Assembly: GCA_028285525.1 (NCBI GenBank)
Contig: JANQOZ010000007.1
Location: 61,365 to 125,364, forward strand
DNA from: Lysobacterales bacterium
Lineage (GTDB): Bacteria; Pseudomonadota; Gammaproteobacteria; Xanthomonadales; SZUA-38
Reading direction: 5' to 3'
DNA: 64,000 bases
Positions within the stretch are counted from its first letter, which is position 1, and each line of letters starts with the position of its first letter. A model generated the notes under the pieces. That model was not told the DNA's origin. It worked only from the letters and a program-made list of their open reading frames with translations, and did no database searches. Both the position numbers and the translations under genes were made by a program. Shown piece by piece: positions 59,143 through 64,000 of the stretch.

Positions 59143-60585
59143 TCACAGTTTCAGCAGCGTCGCTACCGCCGCCCGTTCTGCCGCTTCCATGGCGGCCTCC
59201 ATGCCGCGGTTGGAAACCGCCGTGTGTTCGCCGCAGAAGCGCAGGCGACCATAGTCTTCGGAAAACGCCGGGAGAAAACTATGCAGCTGGCCCGGCCGCC
59301 ACTCGGTCCAGCTCCCTCCGGCATACGGATCCATGTTCCAGCTTTTGAAGGCTGCGGCCTTGAGCTTGCCAGCCGCGGCCGGTCTCAGCTTCTCATATTC
59401 TTTGACCACCAGCTCGCGCGCTGCGGTCTCGCCCAGCCGATCCAGCCGCTGCGCAACAAAACCTCTGGCCCGCGCCACGAGGCCGGTGATCTCCGTACTG
59501 TCGCCGAACTGGCGCAGTGCGCGTACGTCCCCCAGCGCGGTATCGGTCCACATCGCCGGGTCCAGACCGTCGTCTTCCCAGAAGTTTTTTTCGGGCTGAA
59601 GAATGATCTTGGTGATCATCATGGACGGAAGCACCTTGATGGCCTGAGACAGCACCGGCGGCAGCACCGGATCGAAGGCGACCCAGCGCAGCGGGGCTAC
59701 GGGCAGCGCGCTGACCACCTCTTTGGCCAGGTGTCGCTCGCCGTTGTCTGTGATCACCTCAACTCCGGTCGACGACTGGGTGATGCGCATCACCCGTCGG
59801 CCGGTTAGGACGTCTCCCGGCAGCCTGGCTGCCATCGCTTCGGGCAATCGCTGATTGCCGCCTTTGACCTTGGCGGCAAGCGTTCCGAGCTGTCGCTGCC
59901 GACGATCCCAGGCAACCCGGAAGAACCAGGTCAGAATGGAACAGTCGTGCGCCGACGTGCCGCGGCCGATGTTGGTTTCGTAGTTCTGGGCGATGGTGGC
60001 CGCGCTCCAGCCGAGTCCCTCGAGGAACTCATAAACCGACCGATCGAGCTCGCGGCTTTCAGGCCGCAGCCAGTCCTCAAGCTTTGCCAGCGGGCTGTTG
60101 GCTCGGACCGTCTTTTCGAAAAACTTGCGGCCTGGAAATTCCCCCTTCGATCCTTCGGGCAAGAGGTTCTGGGGATCTTCCGGCCAGCGATCCCGCGGGA
60201 TCACCTTGCCGCCCAGCGCAATCTCGGGCTTCGACAGGCCCCGTCGCGGTGCATGATCAATGAGTTCGAGACCGAGCTCACGGGCGGCCGACAGAACCCG
60301 GCCATAGCCGCCAAGAATGCTGTCACCGCCGGCTTCGGGCGCCCCGGGAAGGTCGGAAAAGCTCTCGAGACGGCCGCCGAGACGGCGCTGAGCCTCCAGG
60401 ACGGTCACGCGAGCACCTTCGCTTGCCAGTAGAGATGCGGCATGCAGACCAGAGAGCCCTGCCCCGATGACAATCACGTCGGCCGTGGTCGAGGCCCGAA
60501 CCGCGTTTGACCAGCCGGCCGCAGGCAGCACGCTGCCGGCCAGGGCGGCCTGCAGCACTCGTCGGCGGCTGATGGGTCTCGGCAT
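59143..60585 (-). CDS. Tat-exported flavin amine oxidase-like protein
   Basis: A 480-residue FAD amine oxidase starting at the ATG at 60585 with a Tat signal (ISRRRVLQAALAGSVLPAAG). FAD motifs: VIGAGLSGLHAASLLASEGA and EAQRRLGGR near the N-terminus and RFCGEHTAVSNRGMEAAMEA at the C-terminus. It oxidises a primary or secondary amine or related substrate to an imine with O2 or another acceptor. It starts the leftward operon with the molybdenum hydroxylase; 29 bases separate the genes. The aldehyde produced by an amine oxidase could be the substrate of the molybdenum enzyme, a plausible two-step route. Confidence 0.9.
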   Translation of the reverse strand: MPRPISRRRVLQAALAGSVLPAAGWSNAVRASTTADVIVIGAGLSGLHAASLLASEGARVTVLEAQRRLGGRLESFSDLPGAPEAGGDSILGGYGRVLSAARELGLELIDHAPRRGLSKPEIALGGKVIPRDRWPEDPQNLLPEGSKGEFPGRKFFEKTVRANSPLAKLEDWLRPESRELDRSVYEFLEGLGWSAATIAQNYETNIGRGTSAHDCSILTWFFRVAWDRRQRQLGTLAAKVKGGNQRLPEAMAARLPGDVLTGRRVMRITQSSTGVEVITDNGERHLAKEVVSALPVAPLRWVAFDPVLPPVLSQAIKVLPSMMITKIILQPEKNFWEDDGLDPAMWTDTALGDVRALRQFGDSTEITGLVARARGFVAQRLDRLGETAARELVVKEYEKLRPAAAGKLKAAAFKSWNMDPYAGGSWTEWRPGQLHSFLPAFSEDYGRLRFCGEHTAVSNRGMEAAMEAAERAAVATLLKL

Positions 60586-60914
60586 GTTTGTTGTCCCCGA
60601 GGGTAAGCTGAAGCGGGAGTCTAAGGGGCTGCCGCCACGGCTACCGACGTCGTCGGCTGGCCTGTCCACAATGTGAAACATACCCAGGATTTTCAGGCGG
60701 GTCCTGGCGGTCTGCGTCCACACTCTCGGCGGTGTAGCTGCAGCCTGCCTGGCACAACGCCCTGTGCCAGCTAGACAATCCGTTCACGGTCGATGGTACT
60801 ACGGTGCATGAAAACTGTGCGAGATACCTTCGAGGCGTTACCTGAATCGGTAGCGGCGACCGGGGCCTCGCCCGAATGGTCGGCCGCTCAAGCGAGGAAA
60901 CCGCGAGGATGACT

Positions 60915-61787
60915 ATGAACCAATCCGATCTCGTTTCACCCGATCGTCGCAACCTGCTTGGCGCTGCGGGCTTGGGTCTGGCAGCGGGAATCGGGGGAGC
61001 CTGGACCGAGCCTGTGGCCGCCGCCGATTTTGCAGACTCTCCAGACCTGCAGGATCCCTGGATGCGGGAGCCGGAGCAGGCGTTCAGAAATTTTCTGCGG
61101 GTCCAGGGTGACCTGTCCGGATTGATTGCGCCCCAGTGGTGGCGCGGCGCCTACCTGGCGATCTACCCCGACCGAAACCCCGAACTGCTGTTTCGCATGG
61201 AAGGGTGCGAGATGAAGCGGATCGTCGATCTGGGCGGCGGCCGCTATGAGTTTCAGTACCAGATTTTCACTTCCATGAAAGACCCGGTGACCAACGAAAC
61301 GCTGAACGGCAAGCGCTGGCGAAATCCGATCACGGGCAAAGAATTGACCGTTGAGCCCAATACCTCTGCCGCCAACCGGATTGTCTCCCTGTCGGACCGC
61401 GGCATCGTCGAGACCCGCGAGGGCAGAGACTTCGAGGCGGTGATCCACTCGTTCTGGACGGCCCAGGGGCCTTTCGCCATGCACGCCGGCTTCAAAGACA
61501 GACCCAGCAAGCGCCCGCTGCCGCTCAAAGCTTACGCGACCAGCTTCTTCGACCGAGCGGCGGCGGCGGACTTCGACGCACCGCGGCTGGACGTCCGTTT
61601 CAGCACCAACTTTATTGCGCCTTTCCAGCGCTGGATGGAAATGCCCGAGGATGCGGGCCACGCCGTCTGGCATGCGTCAGGCCACAAGGCGCGGGACGTG
61701 GCGAGTCTGCCGGAGGGTTACATGAAAGAACTGATGGCCTACAAACCGGAAATGCCCGACTGGATCGGCAAGGATGGCAAGGCATGA
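60915..61787 (+). CDS. DUF1838 protein with Tat-like signal
   Basis: A 290-residue protein starting at the ATG six bases after GAGG. The N-terminus is Tat-like (SPDRRNLLGAAGLGLAAG). The rest is DUF1838 (NFLRVQGDLSGLIAPQWWRGAYLAIYPD; GEMKRIVDLGGGRYEFQYQ here GCEMKRIVDLGGG; TYATSFFDR here AYATSFFDR), a family of unknown function. The stop overlaps by four bases (ATGA) the MFS gene, so they probably serve one pathway. Divergent from the amine oxidase operon, with a 290-base gap in which a promoter could be shared. Confidence 0.82.
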   Translation: MNQSDLVSPDRRNLLGAAGLGLAAGIGGAWTEPVAAADFADSPDLQDPWMREPEQAFRNFLRVQGDLSGLIAPQWWRGAYLAIYPDRNPELLFRMEGCEMKRIVDLGGGRYEFQYQIFTSMKDPVTNETLNGKRWRNPITGKELTVEPNTSAANRIVSLSDRGIVETREGRDFEAVIHSFWTAQGPFAMHAGFKDRPSKRPLPLKAYATSFFDRAAAADFDAPRLDVRFSTNFIAPFQRWMEMPEDAGHAVWHASGHKARDVASLPEGYMKELMAYKPEMPDWIGKDGKA

Positions 61788-63331
61788 CCGCCGTCACCAC
61801 CGCACAACAGGGACCCGACGCCACGGCCGCCGAGGCGCAGCCGGCGTCGGACGTCAGGCTCGAGCGCCCGGCCCCCTGGTACTCGATGGTCGGCTTCGCC
61901 TTCGGCACGTTCCCCGACAGCATCAAGAACTTTGCCTGGGATCTGTTCGTCCTTTTCCTCTATACCCAGGTGCTCGGTCTTTCCGGCACGCTGACGGGCC
62001 TGGCGCTGCTGATTGCGCTGTGCTTCGACGCGGTTTCCGACCCCTACGTCGGGTTTCTCTCCGACCGCGCCCGCAACCTTCGGTTTGGACGCCGCCACAC
62101 GTTCATGCTCCTCGCCACCGTACCTTTTGGGCTGTGCTTTTACGCCCTGTTTGTGCCGCCCGCCGGCCTCGGACAGTGGGGCCTGTTTGCGTGGCTGGTG
62201 GTTTTCGCGATCCTGAGCCGCCTCACCATCACGCTGTTTGCGGTGCCGGTCAAAGCGGTCGGTGCGGAGCTCAGTCGAGACGTCTCGGTGCGACCGAAGA
62301 TTATCGGTATCGGCACCATCGGCCTGACGGTGGCTCGCATCAGCCTGCCGCTGCTGGCTTTCGGCTTTTTCTTTCTCGAAAGCGAGGAGTACTCGCGCGG
62401 GCAGCTTAACCCCGCCAACTATCCGCCGTTTGCCGTGACCTTCGCGATTGCTGCGGCGGTCTGCATGCTGATCAGCGTGGCCACGACCATCAAGCCGGTG
62501 CTGGAGATCGAGCGGCTCGAGCCGCCGACACCCAAACCTCGAGTCGGGCCGCTCGAGGGCGTGAAGGCGGTGATCTCCGCGATGACGGTGACACCTAACG
62601 TTCGCTGGTCGCTGGTGCTGGCCATCGTAGTGTTCTTTTCGATCGTCTCTATTGCGATCCTCAAGATCCATCTGGTGACCTACCTGTGGCAGACGCCACC
62701 CGACCTCACGAAGTGGATCATCTCGGCTCAGTACATCGGTACCGGCATCGGCGCGGTGATCCTGCCTTTTGTGGTCAAGACCGTGAACCGCAAGCTGTGT
62801 ATCGGCGCCGGCATGGTCGGCTTCACGACGCTGTCGGCCGTCGCGGTGCTGCTGCCGGTCTGGGGTTTTCTGCCGCCGCCGGGCACCCGCGAGCTGGGGC
62901 AGGTGCTGATCGGCATCTTCACGGTGGCCGGTCTGCTTCTCGGCGTTTACTTCGTGGCGATCGGTTCGCTGTCGGCTGACGTTGCTGATGAGCACGAGGC
63001 CAACACCGGCAAGCGCCAGCAGGCGCTGATCAGCGGCTTTGGCATGTTTGCCATCAAAGCCGCCGGCGCTTTGATGACGCTGGTCACCGGAATCTATCTC
63101 GATCTCATTGCGTTTCCCAAAGGCGCGCCGGTTGGCGAAGTCCCGCTGGAGAAGGTCCACGCCCTGGGCTACTTCTCCGCCGGCTTTTGCCTGCTGGGCG
63201 CCGTTCTTGTCATGCTGGTCGTTTCCAGATTTGACGTATCCATCACCAAACAACGAGAAATCAATCAGCGGCTGCAGCGCATGATGAAGGCAGACAGCAA
63301 TGAGTCAGCGCCCGCAACCGCGAGCCAGTAG
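61784..63331 (+). CDS. GPH-family MFS transporter
   Basis: A 515-residue transporter with about 12 membrane segments, of the glycoside-pentoside-hexuronide:cation symporter type. The loop between helices 2 and 3 has RNLRFGRRHTFML, a GPH signature, and the second half has GAVILPFVVKTVNRKLCIGAG. It would import a small polar solute with a cation. It overlaps the DUF1838 gene by four bases and precedes the nitrilase-fold gene by 12 bases, making a three-gene unit. A long antisense frame over this gene is a shadow. Confidence 0.88.
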   Translation: MTAVTTAQQGPDATAAEAQPASDVRLERPAPWYSMVGFAFGTFPDSIKNFAWDLFVLFLYTQVLGLSGTLTGLALLIALCFDAVSDPYVGFLSDRARNLRFGRRHTFMLLATVPFGLCFYALFVPPAGLGQWGLFAWLVVFAILSRLTITLFAVPVKAVGAELSRDVSVRPKIIGIGTIGLTVARISLPLLAFGFFFLESEEYSRGQLNPANYPPFAVTFAIAAAVCMLISVATTIKPVLEIERLEPPTPKPRVGPLEGVKAVISAMTVTPNVRWSLVLAIVVFFSIVSIAILKIHLVTYLWQTPPDLTKWIISAQYIGTGIGAVILPFVVKTVNRKLCIGAGMVGFTTLSAVAVLLPVWGFLPPPGTRELGQVLIGIFTVAGLLLGVYFVAIGSLSADVADEHEANTGKRQQALISGFGMFAIKAAGALMTLVTGIYLDLIAFPKGAPVGEVPLEKVHALGYFSAGFCLLGAVLVMLVVSRFDVSITKQREINQRLQRMMKADSNESAPATASQ

Positions 63332-63343
63332 GCAGGAGCCGAT

Positions 63344-64000
63344 ATGTTAGTCATCTCACAACAAGCCTGGGTCACGTCCGACACCGAAGCCCTCGCGGGT
63401 CACGTCGAACGTCTGGTGGCGCTGGTCCGCCGGCGCCAGCTGGAGCCCGTCGAAGAACTGCTCGTCCTTCTGCCCCATGGAACCTCAGGCGCTGAACCCG
63501 TGACGGCCGACCCGCTGTGGGCCGCACTGGGATCGATCGCCTCGGTGCAGGGAATCATGCTCGCAGGTTCAGCGGTGGTCGGCAGCAGCGATCAGACGTC
63601 GACCGTCGGATTCCTGCTCTCTGCGGACGGCGAGACGCTCCTGACCGTCGACAAGGTCACGCCCGATCTGGTGGCCGGCATCAGCGACAACAGCACCTCA
63701 GCGCTGGGCCAGCCGGCGGAATTCAAGACGGTCGTCACGGGCATTGGCCAGGTAGGCATCCTGCCCGGCGAGGACATCCTTTCGCCGCACCTGACGCGCG
63801 CGCTGACCTGGGCCGGCGCCGAGATCATTCTCAATCCGGTCGCTGAGGTGAGCGACCACCTGTTCCCGGGACGGGAAAACGCGCGGGTCGCCCGAGCCTG
63901 GGAAAACACGGCGTTTGTCGCCGTGGCCGGGGCCGTCGACGGCACCCTCGGGTCACCGGCCTGCAGCCGCCTGGTCGACTTCAACGGCTACAGCACGCTG
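63344..64000 (+). CDS. Nitrilase-fold protein lacking catalytic residues, cut by window edge
   Basis: A 219-codon open frame from the ATG behind GGCAGGAGCC that runs off the right edge. The fold is that of the carbon-nitrogen hydrolase family (TWAGAEIILNPVAEVSDH matches the G-A-D/E-x-I-L-x-P stretch after the nucleophile, and AVAGAVDGTLGSPACSRLVD the typical end). But the first catalytic Glu is replaced (LPHGTSG where FPE is expected) and the nucleophilic Cys of the ICYD motif is replaced by Gly (ILPGEDIL). Only the Lys (VDKVTP) seems kept. It is thus a likely non-hydrolytic homologue, or a divergent subfamily. It follows the DUF1838/MFS pair. Confidence 0.75.
   Translation, partial: MLVISQQAWVTSDTEALAGHVERLVALVRRRQLEPVEELLVLLPHGTSGAEPVTADPLWAALGSIASVQGIMLAGSAVVGSSDQTSTVGFLLSADGETLLTVDKVTPDLVAGISDNSTSALGQPAEFKTVVTGIGQVGILPGEDILSPHLTRALTWAGAEIILNPVAEVSDHLFPGRENARVARAWENTAFVAVAGAVDGTLGSPACSRLVDFNGYSTL

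Noticed and set aside
61739..63253. A 504-codon open frame on the minus strand
   Set aside because: Antisense to the MFS transporter, low complexity (Arg/Gln/Asp/His-rich), no family; a GC shadow.

Overview
The window looks like a chromosomal segment of a GC-rich Gammaproteobacterium. The support is an acetate-switch cluster of the acs/CrbRS/ActP type, a DcaP-type porin, paired YeeE/YedE sulfur channels, a FliA-type promoter, tRNAs with encoded CCA and many secreted repeat proteins. Hanks-kinase/TPR proteins and a secreted-protein FANGFE motif hint at a relative of the Xanthomonadales or Wenzhouxiangellaceae, but that placement is a guess. No plasmid, phage or IS genes are visible.

Layout. 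1-4.1 kb: an edge-truncated TPR lipoprotein-like or secreted protein, a 75-residue flagellar-axial-like protein behind a near-consensus sigma-28 promoter, a hybrid sensor kinase and a Sel1-like protein. 4.2-10.3 kb: a RetSat/CrtI-like oxidoreductase, a secreted metalloprotease/VWA protein and a persulfide detoxification operon (persulfide dioxygenase plus two YeeE/YedE channels). 10.4-14.7 kb: CarD-like regulator, DUF3604 lipoprotein, DcaP-like porin. 14.8-28.5 kb: the acetate utilisation cluster (acs, crbR, crbS, DUF4212 plus SSS symporter, DUF294/CBS protein, exonuclease). It is interrupted between crbR and crbS by a ~2.5-kb foreign cassette (ArsR, two SRPBCC proteins, VOC protein, truncated reductase), bounded by a 114-bp direct duplication of the 3' end of crbR. 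28.5-35.6 kb: a second Sel1-like protein, an 890-residue DUF4397 repeat protein, AraC regulator, glutaredoxin and dihydrolipoyl dehydrogenase-like genes.

The most unusual region is 35.7-41.8 kb. An XRE regulator is followed by tandem palindromes, a strong promoter and a hairpin-rich leader that ends in an intrinsic terminator and has the layout of an attenuator. Then come a boxA-like element, an aberrant tRNA-like gene, 0.7 kb of hairpin-rich non-coding DNA, a tRNA-Asp and a tRNA-Lys one base apart, the RNA ligase RtcB, an unknown 304-residue protein, a 54-residue basic protein, two further defective tRNA-like genes that overlap each other, and a membrane-segment-less slipin/SPFH protein. All lie on one strand and end in a strong terminator. 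I read this as an RNA-repair or tRNA-damage-response island whose expression may be coupled to translation through its leader. That reading is inference.

41.9-49.4 kb: a secreted hypothetical protein, a double 4Fe-4S protein, an ECF sigma factor translationally coupled to a Hanks kinase, and a second Hanks kinase that overlaps the first tail to tail. 49.6-64 kb: a catabolic-looking region. It holds DUF2141 and carotenoid-oxygenase-like proteins with a LytS/LytTR two-component system, an NMT1/THI5-like binding protein, an FAD monooxygenase, a c-type cytochrome plus molybdenum hydroxylase pair, an amine oxidase, a DUF1838 protein, a GPH-family MFS transporter and an edge-truncated nitrilase-fold protein that seems to lack the catalytic Cys and Glu. 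Several of these carry Tat-like signals, which suggests an oxidative pathway partly outside the cytoplasm; its substrate cannot be read from the sequence.
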